Source: CAYJLC01 sp044426345
GTDB taxonomy: Bacteria > Bacillota > Clostridia > Oscillospirales > Butyricicoccaceae
Assembly: GCA_044426345.1 (NCBI GenBank)
Contig: JAWXUP010000005.1
Coordinates: 12,310-76,309, forward strand
Direction: 5' to 3'
Length of the DNA: 64,000 bases
In this document: piece after piece, positions 8,885 to 17,815 of the stretch
Layout of the letters: the number at the start of each line of letters is the position of its first letter
Position numbering within the stretch: the first letter of the stretch is position 1
The notes under the pieces: generated by a model
Told to the model about the DNA's origin: nothing
Databases searched by the model: none
The model's input: the letters and a program-made list of their open reading frames with translations, nothing else
Position numbers and translations under genes: made by a program

Positions 8885-9721
8885 TTACGCTTTTTTTGTG
8901 TCAAAAGATCTCATAAGACCAGGGTATCCTGCGATAACTTCTGGATCACAGTTTAAATCTCTGATTTCTGCTTTCCAAGAGCTTTCCCATTCTAAAGAAT
9001 AGTATCCATCATATCCTTCAGCTTGAACTTTTGCAACAATGTCAGCAATTGGCATATCGCCTTCGCCTACTTTTGTATATTTATAGTTAAGTTGTTCTGG
9101 ATCATTCCAAGAAACACCATCTTTAATATGAAGGTGAACTACTTTATCGTAAATTAATTTCATAGTTTCTTCAACAGTTTCGTTTTCTTCGATAGGGTGG
9201 ATAATATCCCAGATAACTTTAGTGTTAACAAGTTCTGGATTTGCAGTGAATAATTCATTAAGCATAGAGCCTGTAGCATATTCATTGTGAGTTTCAATCC
9301 AAATTTGTTGGCCTAATTCGCCAGCAATAACGTCAACTTCTTTTAGCCATTTGTAAATACCATCTTTTTCTAATGGACCTTTAGGTGCACTAGCAAGTTT
9401 ATGTGCATTACCAAGCATAATTCTAACGCCTTTAGCGCCTAAAATATTAGCTACTTCGAAAAGACGACGCATATTTGCTACATCTTCTGCGATATATTGG
9501 TTTACACGAGTAACGCTACTACCTAAGTCAGAAAATACTAGACCAGCATCGTTAACTTTTTTTACTAATTCTTCAAAATGGCTATCTGGAAGGAATTTGT
9601 CACTCCAATCGTGGAAGTCCATTCTAAGTTCGATTGCATCATAACCATTATCAACACATACTTTAATTACTTCATCAATAGACCAAGTTTTAAAAGGAAG
9701 TGTACTAATTGCAATTTTCAT
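8885..9721 (-). CDS. Sugar phosphate isomerase/epimerase (xylose isomerase-like TIM barrel)
   Basis: A 278-residue AP-endonuclease-2/IolE-type TIM barrel. Metal ligands are visible in IELRMDFHDW, the E of WIETHNEY, the D/H of VIWDIIHP, HLHIKDG and YYSLEWE. Such enzymes isomerise or epimerise sugars and sugar acids with a divalent metal. It lies between a yiaK-like gene and a 2-hydroxyacid dehydrogenase gene, with 21-24-base gaps, so the three form one unit. A uronate or keto-gulonate isomerase is plausible; the substrate is unknown. Confidence 0.75.
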   Translation of the reverse strand: MKIAISTLPFKTWSIDEVIKVCVDNGYDAIELRMDFHDWSDKFLPDSHFEELVKKVNDAGLVFSDLGSSVTRVNQYIAEDVANMRRLFEVANILGAKGVRIMLGNAHKLASAPKGPLEKDGIYKWLKEVDVIAGELGQQIWIETHNEYATGSMLNELFTANPELVNTKVIWDIIHPIEENETVEETMKLIYDKVVHLHIKDGVSWNDPEQLNYKYTKVGEGDMPIADIVAKVQAEGYDGYYSLEWESSWKAEIRDLNCDPEVIAGYPGLMRSFDTKKA

Positions 9722-9742
9722 AATTATATAACTCCTTCTAGT

Positions 9743-10759
9743 TTACTTTTTTTTCTTTCCTGGTAATGTCATACGTTGTGCATAAGCCCAAGAAATTTCA
9801 TCATCAAATGGAAGACCAGCTTTGATGTTTCTTAAATCGTTCATAAGTTTGAACATTACTTGTTCACGCATATCAAATGTAGGACCCGCCATATGAGGGT
9901 AACATTGAACGTTAGGAAGAGTTCTGAATGGGTGGTCAACTGGAACTGGTTCTTGAGCGTAAACGTCAAGAGCTGCTTTAAATCTACCAGTTTTAAGTTC
10001 GTCAGCTAATGCTTCTTCATCAACGATTTTACCTCTTGCAGTATTAACAAATACAGCACCTGGTTTAATCATTTGAAGTAATTCACGAGTGATCATACCT
10101 TCAGTATCTTTGTTCCAAGCAGAGTGTAATGAAATAACATCACATTCAGAGAAGATATATTCAAGAGTTGCTTTTTTACAGTTGTAGTGTTCACAAGCTT
10201 CGTCAGAAATGTATTCAGAAGCTATGTATAGATCTGGTTCAAACCATCTTAAAAGATCCATATAGTATCTAGAAATTTGACCGTAACCGATGATACCAAC
10301 TTTTTTACGAACTAGACCGCTATTGTTACAAGCTTCCATTTTCCATAAATTGTCACGCATTCTTTTCATAAGTTCTTCGTTACGTCTTAAAATATTTAAA
10401 GTATAAACTAAAGTACCTTCAGCAACTGAACGAGCAAATACGTCATTACCAGAAAGAACGATGATACCTTTATCATATTCTTCTTTACATACTAAACCAG
10501 CAACAGAACCAGCAGTATGAGCATGAACTTTAAGATTTTTAGCTGCTGCAACAACGTCAGCATCTACAGCTGGAGAACCCCAACCTGACATAAATACATC
10601 TACGTCTTTGATATGTTCGATTAATTCTTCTTTTGTAAATCCTTGTTTACCAGTTTCGTTCCATACAAGTTCACCTATTTGTGATAATTCTTCGATTACT
10701 CTAGGAGTGAAATAGCTATCTTGTACTTCGCCTGCGCCTACGCCAATTAAAATTTTCAT
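9743..10759 (-). CDS. D-isomer specific 2-hydroxyacid dehydrogenase
   Basis: A 338-residue NAD-dependent dehydrogenase of the phosphoglycerate/hydroxypyruvate reductase family. The Rossmann motif is VGIIGYGQISRYYMDLL, the substrate arginine is in NTARGKIVDEEAL, the acidic partner in YAQEPVPVDHP and the histidine in CYPHMAGPT. It is the first gene of the catabolic operon, about 45 bases after a minus-strand promoter. It may oxidise or reduce a sugar-derived 2-hydroxy acid. The function inside the uronate pathway is inferred from neighbours only. Confidence 0.78.
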   Translation of the reverse strand: MKILIGVGAGEVQDSYFTPRVIEELSQIGELVWNETGKQGFTKEELIEHIKDVDVFMSGWGSPAVDADVVAAAKNLKVHAHTAGSVAGLVCKEEYDKGIIVLSGNDVFARSVAEGTLVYTLNILRRNEELMKRMRDNLWKMEACNNSGLVRKKVGIIGYGQISRYYMDLLRWFEPDLYIASEYISDEACEHYNCKKATLEYIFSECDVISLHSAWNKDTEGMITRELLQMIKPGAVFVNTARGKIVDEEALADELKTGRFKAALDVYAQEPVPVDHPFRTLPNVQCYPHMAGPTFDMREQVMFKLMNDLRNIKAGLPFDDEISWAYAQRMTLPGKKKK

Positions 10760-10805
10760 ATGCTTTTACTTCCCTTCTTAACTATGTTAATAATTCTCTA
10801 TATCC

Positions 10806-10835
10806 ATTATACCATACAACCCTATGATATAACAA
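10806..10835 (-). promoter_or_regulatory. Promoter of the kdu catabolic operon
   Basis: Read on the minus strand, TTGTTA (10830-10835) is 18 bases from TATAAT (10806-10811). It precedes the hydroxyacid dehydrogenase gene and would serve the six genes down to 5224. Confidence 0.55.
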
Positions 10836-10920
10836 TATTTTTCTCAATAAATTCTATAAATAATTTTATTTTTACGAAATTTACTATAATTTAAAAACTA
10901 TGTTAAAACTATTTAAAAAC

Positions 10921-10930
10921 TTGTATACAT
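10921..10930. promoter_or_regulatory. Operator-like TTGTATACAT near the kdu promoter
   Basis: Near-palindrome TTGTATACAT about 90 bases upstream of the kdu promoter. Related sites occur at 13612-13621 and 21991-22000, each beside a uronate operon. Confidence 0.4.
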
Positions 10931-10959
10931 CTAAGTCTAAAAATAATAGTTTTGTACTT

Positions 10960-11002
10960 AAAAATTAAAATACTGCTAAAGATACTTGACCTTTAGCAGT
11001 AT
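10960..11002 (-). terminator. Terminator of the GH88 gene pair
   Basis: ATACTGCTAAAG (10970-10981) and CTTTAGCAGTAT (10991-11002) form a perfect 12-bp stem, with T-rich sequence following on the minus strand. Confidence 0.85.
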
Positions 11003-11024
11003 CTTTTAATAAATCAAGTACTGA

Positions 11025-12182
11025 TTACCAAATTTGAAGATCTGTGCCTAAAATTTTTGTAATAGCTTCAGTGAAATAGAAATCACTATAAACGATGTAA
11101 CGGTTATGTGGATCAGATTCATTTTCATTTGCGTGGTATCTAACTGTACCGTAGTGAACCATACCATCTGTTTCTGGATTCCAGTCACAGAATTTTTCTT
11201 CCATAGCACGTAAGATTTTGATAGCAGCTTCTTTGTAACATCTACCATCGATTTCGCCTAAAACTTTTGCAAGTTCAAGGAAACCACAAGCAGCAAGACC
11301 GCCAGCTGATGAGTCCCAAATTTCAGGATATTTAGGTGCTCTAAAGTCACATACTGGTAACCAGTCATCTTTAGCGATTTCAGCGATAAAGTAGTTAGAA
11401 ACTCTTTTACATGCTTCTAAATATTTTTTATCTTGAGTGTGGTAGTAGCTGTTCATTAAGCCGTAGATAGCCCAACCTTGTCCACGAGTCCAAGATGAAT
11501 CTACAGAATAACCTTGTCCAGCAAAGTTTTCGATTTCTTCACCAGTATTTGGATCATAAGAAACGATGTGTTTAACACTACCATCTTCACGGATGTGATG
11601 TTTAACAGTTTGATCAGCGTGAGCTTTAGCGATTCTAGCAAAACGAGGATCTTCTACTTGTTCACTTGCCCAGTAAAGAACTGATAAGTTCATCATTGTG
11701 TCAATGATTGCCCAACCTTCATCAGTGTCTTCCATGTGTTGACGATGTTGCCAAGCACGGATATATTTACCATCAATATTGAAACGGCTAGTAAGTAAAG
11801 ATGCAGCATACATACCTTTAACTCTTGATTCTTCATTACCAGTTAATTTGTAATTTAAAACAGAAGTTAATTGTCTTAAGAAACCAACGTCATGGTGAAG
11901 TTTGAAGTAGTTGTTGAAAGCTGGATCCAAGCTTTTTTCTTGATCTTCAGCTGCTATACGATATTTTTCGTTTTTAGTTTGGTGGTATAAAATCCAAAGA
12001 GTTGCAGCGTAGAAACCGTTAGTCCAGAAACCAACGTTTGTTTTTGTCATATCGTTGAATTTTCCATCTACAGAGAAATAAGGAATTGTCCCCATTGTAC
12101 GTTCGATAGTTTTTTCCATTTTAGTGTCGATTTTAGCGAACACTTCTTTTGCCCAAAGTAAGTCTTTTTCTTCAAAATTCAT
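11025..12182 (-). CDS. Unsaturated glucuronyl/galacturonyl hydrolase, GH88 family (copy 2)
   Basis: A 385-residue (alpha/alpha)6-barrel hydrolase without signal peptide. Family GH88 hydrates the double bond of unsaturated uronides made by lyases, releasing the substrate of KduI. The two essential aspartates correspond to D98 in LHHDVGF and D161 in IIDTMMNLSVLYWAS. I place the start at the ATG at 12182: AAGGAGAG precedes it and it matches the start of the neighbouring paralogue, while a TTG 18 bases upstream would place the RBS inside the gene. It follows its paralogue by 90 bases and shares most of its sequence, including residue spacing. Confidence 0.88.
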   Translation of the reverse strand: MNFEEKDLLWAKEVFAKIDTKMEKTIERTMGTIPYFSVDGKFNDMTKTNVGFWTNGFYAATLWILYHQTKNEKYRIAAEDQEKSLDPAFNNYFKLHHDVGFLRQLTSVLNYKLTGNEESRVKGMYAASLLTSRFNIDGKYIRAWQHRQHMEDTDEGWAIIDTMMNLSVLYWASEQVEDPRFARIAKAHADQTVKHHIREDGSVKHIVSYDPNTGEEIENFAGQGYSVDSSWTRGQGWAIYGLMNSYYHTQDKKYLEACKRVSNYFIAEIAKDDWLPVCDFRAPKYPEIWDSSAGGLAACGFLELAKVLGEIDGRCYKEAAIKILRAMEEKFCDWNPETDGMVHYGTVRYHANENESDPHNRYIVYSDFYFTEAITKILGTDLQIW

Positions 12183-12272
12183 TTTACTTCTCTCCTTCAA
12201 AATATAATTTATCTTTACGCCAATTTATTTGGCAAAAATAACTAAGTTATTACTTGAAAATTAAACGTTTGT

Positions 12273-13430
12273 TTACCAGATTTCAAGTTCTGAACCTAAT
12301 ATTTTAGTGATAGCTTCTGTAAAGTAGAAATCACTGTATACTATGTAGCGATTATGTTCTTTTTCGCCACGGTTTTCGTGGTATCTGATAGTACCATAAT
12401 GTACCATACCATCTGATTCTGGATCCCAATCACAGAATTTTTCTTCGATAGCACGTAGCATTTTAATAGCAGCAACTTTATAGCATTTGCCATCTACTTC
12501 ACCTAGTTCTTTTGCAAGGTCTAGTAAACCACAAGCAACTAATGCGCTAGCTGATGAATCGAATAATTCTGGTCCACCTTCAGGAGTTCTGAAGTCACAA
12601 GGAGGTAACCAGTTTGTTGCAGAAATTTCATTTATAAAGTAATTAGCAACTCTTTGACAAGCTTCTAAATATCTTTTTTCTTTAGTATGACGATAGCTGT
12701 TCATAAAGCCATAAACTGCCCAACCTTGACCACGAGTCCAAGATGAACCAATTGCAACGCCTTGTCCAGCGTGTTCGCCAATGCGTTCGCCAGTATCTTC
12801 ATCATAAATAACGATGTGTCTAACACTACCGTCTTCACGAATATGATTTTTAATAGTTTGGTCTGCGTGAGCTTGAGCTATTTTTGCAAAACGTTTGTCG
12901 CCTACTTGTTCGCTTGCCCAATAAAGAACAGATAAGTTCATCATAGTATCAATGATAGACCAACCGTCAGCAGGAACACCTTCTGAACGATAAATTTGCC
13001 AAGCACGTAAATATCTGCCATCAATGTTAAAACGACTTGCAAGCAATGATGCTGCATACATACCTCTAACGCGAGATTCTTCATTACCTGTTAATTTATA
13101 GTCTAATACAGCTGATAATTGCCATAAGAAACCAACATCGTGATGTAATTTGAAGTAATTTTTAAAAGCAGGATCTAAAGATTTGATTTGATCTTCAGCC
13201 GCGATGCGATATTTTTCGTTTTTGGTTTGATTATACATAATCCAAATCAATCCACAATAGAAACTATTTGTCCAAAAACAAACATTATCTTTTGCCATAT
13301 CATTGAATTTACCATCTTCTACTAAATAAGGAATTGTCCCCATAGTACGATCAATAGTTTTCTCCATTTTTTTGTCGATTTTTGCGAATACCTCTTTTGC
13401 CCAAAGTACGTCTTTTTCTTCAAAGTTCAT
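12273..13430 (-). CDS. Unsaturated glucuronyl/galacturonyl hydrolase, GH88 family (copy 1)
   Basis: Also 385 residues, cytoplasmic, with LHHDVGF and IIDTMMNLSVLYWAS motifs at the same positions as the downstream copy. Differences cluster around residues 145-155 (a SEGVPADGW loop in place of MEDTDEGW) and 285-300, near the substrate cleft, which suggests a different uronide linkage or decoration. It is the promoter-proximal copy. The leader upstream is about 330 bases if the promoter at 13768-13797 is used. Tandem duplication within the operon is evident. Confidence 0.88.
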   Translation of the reverse strand: MNFEEKDVLWAKEVFAKIDKKMEKTIDRTMGTIPYLVEDGKFNDMAKDNVCFWTNSFYCGLIWIMYNQTKNEKYRIAAEDQIKSLDPAFKNYFKLHHDVGFLWQLSAVLDYKLTGNEESRVRGMYAASLLASRFNIDGRYLRAWQIYRSEGVPADGWSIIDTMMNLSVLYWASEQVGDKRFAKIAQAHADQTIKNHIREDGSVRHIVIYDEDTGERIGEHAGQGVAIGSSWTRGQGWAVYGFMNSYRHTKEKRYLEACQRVANYFINEISATNWLPPCDFRTPEGGPELFDSSASALVACGLLDLAKELGEVDGKCYKVAAIKMLRAIEEKFCDWDPESDGMVHYGTIRYHENRGEKEHNRYIVYSDFYFTEAITKILGSELEIW

Positions 13431-13611
13431 AAATGCATGTCCCTTTCAAAATAAAATAAATGTGTATCTTGTTTAAATTAACAACTGCTTAAATATATCT
13501 ATATATGTTATATGCTTTAACATTTGTAGCTAGTACAGTTCAAAGCTAATAAGTTTCAAATTCAAATATAATTTTTGCTGATATTGTAAAGTTAAAAACC
13601 TCAGGCCTCTA

Positions 13612-13621
13612 TTGTATACAA
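13612..13621. promoter_or_regulatory. Operator-like palindrome TTGTATACAA
   Basis: A perfect 10-bp palindrome in the GH88 leader, resembling half-site pairs bound by GntR-family sugar-acid regulators. No GntR gene is in the window. Confidence 0.4.
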
Positions 13622-13767
13622 ATATACAAGCTAATTTTAGTTTCTTCACTTTATTCATTTTTCGTTGTCTGAGATTATCTTTCGTAGTGGATATCGATTT
13701 CATATACTATATATGCTTTAAATATGTATTTTAATGCAAAGCACACACTGCTACCTTATCTATAGTC

Positions 13768-13797
13768 ATTATACCATATACAAGTATATAATTTCAA
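13768..13797 (-). promoter_or_regulatory. Promoter of the GH88 operon
   Basis: On the minus strand, TTGAAA (13792-13797), 18 bases, then TATAAT (13768-13773). Confidence 0.5.
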
Positions 13798-14017
13798 CCA
13801 CTTTTTGGTTGTTTTTTTATTTTTTGTATGTATTCTTAAATATAGGTATCTTTTTTTGTGATATTTCACATTAACTTTGTCAAATTTTAAAATTTTATAC
13901 TTGATATTTTTATAACAAATAGTTTTTAAATTTTTTTGAGATACTCTTGCAATAATTTTCAATTCCAAAATATGAATTTTTTTCTATTTTCAACAAGTTG
14001 TATGCAGGATATTTTTC

Positions 14018-14064
14018 AAAAAAAATAAAAGTGGCGCGACGGCAAAGACTGCCACGCCACTTTT
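14018..14064 (-). terminator. Terminator of the binding-protein/permease operon
   Basis: GTGGCG (14031-14036) pairs with CGCCAC (14055-14060), flanked by AAAA/TTTT and an inner GGC/GCC. On the minus strand it is followed by a long T tract. Confidence 0.85.
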
Positions 14065-14100
14065 AAATTAATTAACTTTTAAAATAATAGAGTTTAGTGA

Positions 14101-15777
14101 TTAAGCTAAAGAATCCATCATTCTTTCGTAAGCTGCTTGGTAAGTTGCAATAACTTCATCCATACCCATAGCAGAAAGATCAGCCATGTATTGGTCGAAT
14201 TCGCCTTCGATACGGCTACCGTCGTATGTCCAAGCTTCAGCTTTTTCTTGAATATAAGCTAGACAAGTTGGATATTTAGAAGTGATAAGATCAGATTCTT
14301 CTAATGTAAAGCTTAATGTTGGAACTTGTGCATTGTAATTTGCAACAACGCCTGAAGTAGCGTACATGTCAGTACCAATCGCACCTTCTTCACTCATTAC
14401 TTGATATTCATAAGTTGCATCATGTAAGAATGCCATAGGTTTCAAAGATCCACCCATTTTGTAGATTAAAGTAACTAAAGATTCGTCGCCTTCGAACATA
14501 TATTGTTGGTAGATAGGATCGCCATCTTCATTGTAATCGAAAGTTTCGCCTTCAACACCGTAAGTAGTAACGTCACGGCCTTGATCACAGAATAAGAAGT
14601 CCATGAATTTGATTGATTCTACAACGTGTTCGTTATCAACTGAGATCCCCCAGCCGTAACCATCTGTACGTAGACGAGAGTAAGCTGTCCATACTTCACC
14701 ATTGATATCAGCTGGTGGTAACATACATGTTAAGTAGAAACCTTCAACTAATTCAGGGATAGTATCATTGTATGCAGAAGATGATGGGAACCAGTCAAAT
14801 GTAATACCACCGTTATCATCTGGGTATAACAAGTCACGAGTGCTGTTGTCAGTTGTGAAGATTTCTTTGTAGATAAGACCATCAGCATACCATTCACTGA
14901 TTTGGATCATAGCATCTTTGTATTCTTCTTGATAGAATGCAATTTCAACTTGATCATCAGAGTTGATGTGCCAGAAACCACTTAAACCGAATAATTGAAG
15001 TAAAGCTGTGATTTTAACGTCATCAGTACCCATTCTTTTGAAGAAAGCAACTTCATCAGCTTCGCCATTTCCGTTAGGATCTTCTGTTGCGAAAGCGTAC
15101 ATAACTGCTTCGAATTCATCAAAAGTAGTTGGAACTTCTAAACCAAGAGTGTCTAACCAGTCTTGACGGATAAACCAACCTTGAGAAACAACGTCTTCAT
15201 AGATAAATGGAACAGCATAGATGTTACCATCATCCATTGTTACAGATGCTTCTGCTTCTGGGAATCTTTCAAATGCAGCCATAATGTTTGGAGCGTATTC
15301 TTCTAATAAATCATTTAGAGGAATGAATGCGCCTTCAGCTGCATATGTGTTGATAGCAACGATATCACCACCAACAAGGTCTGGTAATACTGGATCTGTC
15401 ATCATAAGGTTGAAAGCTTGGTCAGAGTCATTGTTATACTCTGGAGCTACACCATCAAGAGTGATGTTAGTGTAACGAGCCATTTCGTTTGGAATAGCCA
15501 TATCGTCAGTTAAAACGTATATGCCTTGCCAGTGACAGAAAGCTGTAAGTGTTAGAGGTTCGTCAGAACAACTATACAAGCCATCGCCTTTTAATCCGTA
15601 TGGATTAGAGTCAGTTGTTGTTTCAGTAGTGCTTGCGCTTGATGAGCTTGATGAGCTAGAGCTTGAGCTTGATGAGCTAGAGCTTGAGCTTGAAGTATCA
15701 GAACTGCTTGAGCAAGCTACCATAGATAGTGTCATGCTTGCTAATAGAATACCTGCTATTAGTTTTTTAACGTTCAT
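14101..15777 (-). CDS. Extracellular solute-binding lipoprotein (oligosaccharide, LplA/YtcQ type), copy 2
   Basis: A 558-residue lipoprotein. The signal peptide MNVKKLIAGILLASMTLSMVAC ends in a lipobox cysteine at residue 22 (written here as its parts: hydrophobic core GILLASMTLSMV, then AC). A linker of about twenty serines follows, then a large bilobal substrate-binding domain (NPYGLKGDGLYSCSDEPLTL onward). I use the ATG at 15777; an upstream frame extension would put charged residues ahead of the signal peptide. It shares most of its sequence with the neighbour at 16055. Large binding proteins paired with LplB/LplC-type permeases typically carry pectin-derived oligosaccharides. It is the last gene of the transporter operon. 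Confidence 0.88.
   Translation of the reverse strand: MNVKKLIAGILLASMTLSMVACSSSSDTSSSSSSSSSSSSSSSSSSSASTTETTTDSNPYGLKGDGLYSCSDEPLTLTAFCHWQGIYVLTDDMAIPNEMARYTNITLDGVAPEYNNDSDQAFNLMMTDPVLPDLVGGDIVAINTYAAEGAFIPLNDLLEEYAPNIMAAFERFPEAEASVTMDDGNIYAVPFIYEDVVSQGWFIRQDWLDTLGLEVPTTFDEFEAVMYAFATEDPNGNGEADEVAFFKRMGTDDVKITALLQLFGLSGFWHINSDDQVEIAFYQEEYKDAMIQISEWYADGLIYKEIFTTDNSTRDLLYPDDNGGITFDWFPSSSAYNDTIPELVEGFYLTCMLPPADINGEVWTAYSRLRTDGYGWGISVDNEHVVESIKFMDFLFCDQGRDVTTYGVEGETFDYNEDGDPIYQQYMFEGDESLVTLIYKMGGSLKPMAFLHDATYEYQVMSEEGAIGTDMYATSGVVANYNAQVPTLSFTLEESDLITSKYPTCLAYIQEKAEAWTYDGSRIEGEFDQYMADLSAMGMDEVIATYQAAYERMMDSLA
15650..15691 (-). repeat. 21-bp tandem duplication coding for the serine linker
   Basis: Two adjacent identical 21-bp units (15650-15670, 15671-15691) with a shorter partial copy beside them encode part of the polyserine linker. 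The paralogue lacks the expanded tract. Confidence 0.8.
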
Positions 15778-15820
15778 AGTTTTTGCCGCCTTTCTCTTTC
15801 TTTTCTCTTTTTTTATAATA

Positions 15821-15867
15821 AAAAGCGTTGTTTCATTCATATTTATAAAATATTAAATTAACAACGC
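15821..15867 (-). terminator. Attenuator-like hairpin between the two binding-protein genes
   Basis: AACAACGC (15860-15867) and GCGTTGTT (15825-15832) pair over 8 bp, and on the minus strand TTTT follows. A related hairpin precedes the other binding-protein gene. Confidence 0.5.
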
Positions 15868-16054
15868 ATCTTATTTCTATTAATCAGGAAATAAAGTGCG
15901 AAACTGAAAAAGTTTTAATACTTTTAAAGTTCTAAGGGTACCACTAGTCTGTTTTTATGCATTTATAATATATCTTTGCTTTTGTGACAACAGTTGTTCT
16001 GCCTCTCTAATCCAACCGATATCACTAAACCTTTCAAGGTTTTATATTTGTTTG

Positions 16055-17683
16055 CTATTCAGCAACGCTTTCCATCATTCTATCGTATGCCGCTTGGTAA
16101 ACTGCAACTACTTCATCCATACCCATTTGAGATAATGTATTCATATAGTCATCAAATTCACCTTCGATACGATCACCATTATAAGTCCAAGATTCTGCTT
16201 TTTCAAGAATATAAGCTTCGCAAGAAGGATAAATCGAACTAATAATATCAGATTCTTCTAGAGTTAAGCTTACTGTTGGAAGTTGTGGTAAATGTGTATT
16301 AACGATTTCTGAGTAAATTTCTGTTCCTACAATACCTTCGTCGTGCATTACTTGGTATTCATATGTACCATCGTGGAAGAACGCCATAGGTTTTAAAGAA
16401 CCGCCCATTTTGAAGATTAATGTTACTAAAGACTCTTCGCCATTGAACATATGATCCATATAAATTGGGTCGCCTTCTTCATTGTAGTAATAAGTTTCAC
16501 CTTCGATACCGTAAGTTGTTACGTCACGACCTTGGTCGCAGAATAAGAAGTCCATAAATTTGATTGTTTCGATAACATTTTCATTATCAACTGAGATGCC
16601 CCAACCAAATCCTTCTGTACGTAGACGAGAATATGAAGTCCATACAACGTCATTAACATCTGCTGGAGGTGCCATTGCTGTTAAGTAGAAATCATCAACG
16701 AATGTTGGCATAGAATCATTATAAGCTGAAGTAGATGCCATCCAGTCGAATGTAAGACCACCATTGTCATCAGGATATAATAAGTCACGTGTTCCACCAT
16801 CAACTGTAAAGATTTCTTGGTAAATTAAACCTTCATCATACCATTCGCTAATGCCTTGCATAGCAGCTTTGTAATCTTCGTGGTAAGTACCGATTTGAAC
16901 TTGACCGTCGTTTACGTGCCAGTAACCATTAACGCCGAATAATTGTAATAATGGCATAATGTAGTTTGTATCTGCTGTTTTTCTTCTGAAGTAAGCTACT
17001 TCGTCTGCGATGCCGTTACCATTTGGGTCACCATCACGGAAAGCATATAGCATTGCTTCGAATTCATCAAAAGTAGTTGGTACTTCTAAACCTAGAGTAT
17101 CTAACCAGTCTTGACGAACAAACCAGCCTTGAGAAACGATATATTCATAAACGAATGGAACAGCATATATGTTACCATCGTCCATTGTTACTGATGCTCT
17201 TGCTTCTGGATAAGCATCAAGAACTGCTGTGATATTTGGAGCGTATTCTTCTAATAAGTCATTTAGAGGAACGAATGCGCCTTCTGCTGCATATTTATTG
17301 ATATCGACAACTTCACCACCGATAATATCTGGTAAAACTGGGTCAGTCATCATTAAGTTAAACGCTTGAGATGAGTCGTTGCTGTATTCTGGGGCCACGC
17401 CATCAAGAGTTATGTTAGTGTATCTTGCCATTTCCGTTGGAATAGGCATATTGTCTGTTAAAACGTAATTGCCTTGCCAGTGAGCGAAGCACGTTAGTGT
17501 AAGTGGTTCATCAGAGCAGCTGTATAAACCGTCTCCTTTTAATCCGTATGGATTTGATTCTGTAGGTTCAACAGATGGTGCAATGGTTGATTTTGTAGAT
17601 GAATCAGATGAGCTTGAACACGCTACCATTGATAGTGTCATACTCGCTAATAAAATGCCTGCTACTAGTTTTCTTGCGTTCAT
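16055..17683 (-). CDS. Extracellular solute-binding lipoprotein (oligosaccharide, LplA/YtcQ type), copy 1
   Basis: A 542-residue lipoprotein with a signal peptide ending SMVAC (lipobox cysteine at 22) and a short SSSSDSSTKST linker instead of the polyserine tract of its paralogue. The mature domain starts at NPYGLKGDGLYSC and aligns along its whole length with the downstream copy, with an ASVTMDDGNIYAVPF core shared by both. It delivers an oligosaccharide to the permeases encoded just upstream. No ATPase gene is in this operon, so a shared MsmX-type ATPase must be used, as is usual for this transporter class. The two copies probably differ in ligand. Confidence 0.88.
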   Translation of the reverse strand: MNARKLVAGILLASMTLSMVACSSSSDSSTKSTIAPSVEPTESNPYGLKGDGLYSCSDEPLTLTCFAHWQGNYVLTDNMPIPTEMARYTNITLDGVAPEYSNDSSQAFNLMMTDPVLPDIIGGEVVDINKYAAEGAFVPLNDLLEEYAPNITAVLDAYPEARASVTMDDGNIYAVPFVYEYIVSQGWFVRQDWLDTLGLEVPTTFDEFEAMLYAFRDGDPNGNGIADEVAYFRRKTADTNYIMPLLQLFGVNGYWHVNDGQVQIGTYHEDYKAAMQGISEWYDEGLIYQEIFTVDGGTRDLLYPDDNGGLTFDWMASTSAYNDSMPTFVDDFYLTAMAPPADVNDVVWTSYSRLRTEGFGWGISVDNENVIETIKFMDFLFCDQGRDVTTYGIEGETYYYNEEGDPIYMDHMFNGEESLVTLIFKMGGSLKPMAFFHDGTYEYQVMHDEGIVGTEIYSEIVNTHLPQLPTVSLTLEESDIISSIYPSCEAYILEKAESWTYNGDRIEGEFDDYMNTLSQMGMDEVVAVYQAAYDRMMESVAE

Positions 17684-17742
17684 AAATTTGCTGTTACCTT
17701 TCTTGTTGCGCTGCCTTTAAATAAAACTGCGTTGTATTTACT

Positions 17743-17792
17743 AAAAAGCGTTGTTCACTATGCTTTTTAAATTTTCCATAAGTAAACAACGC
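17743..17792 (-). terminator. Attenuator-like terminator between permease and binding-protein genes
   Basis: GTAAACAACGC (17782-17792) pairs with GCGTTGTTCAC (17748-17758) with one G-T pair, followed on the minus strand by TTTTT. Located inside the operon, it likely gives partial read-through. Confidence 0.6.
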
Positions 17793-17815
17793 GATTTGCC
17801 TAATTAGTTTCGAAA

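Larger units (their letters stand above)
13431..14017. other. Long AT-rich leader/intergenic region upstream of the GH88 pair
   Basis: No gene is seen in 587 bases. It contains a minus-strand promoter (13768-13797), an operator-like palindrome TTGTATACAA (13612-13621) and otherwise AT-rich DNA. A 70-codon frame at 13756-13968 on the minus strand lacks a ribosome site and is not called. Confidence 0.5.

Noticed and set aside
13756..13968. 70-codon minus-strand frame in the GH88 leader
   Set aside because: Lys/Tyr-rich translation of AT-rich DNA, no ribosome site, and it covers the promoter.
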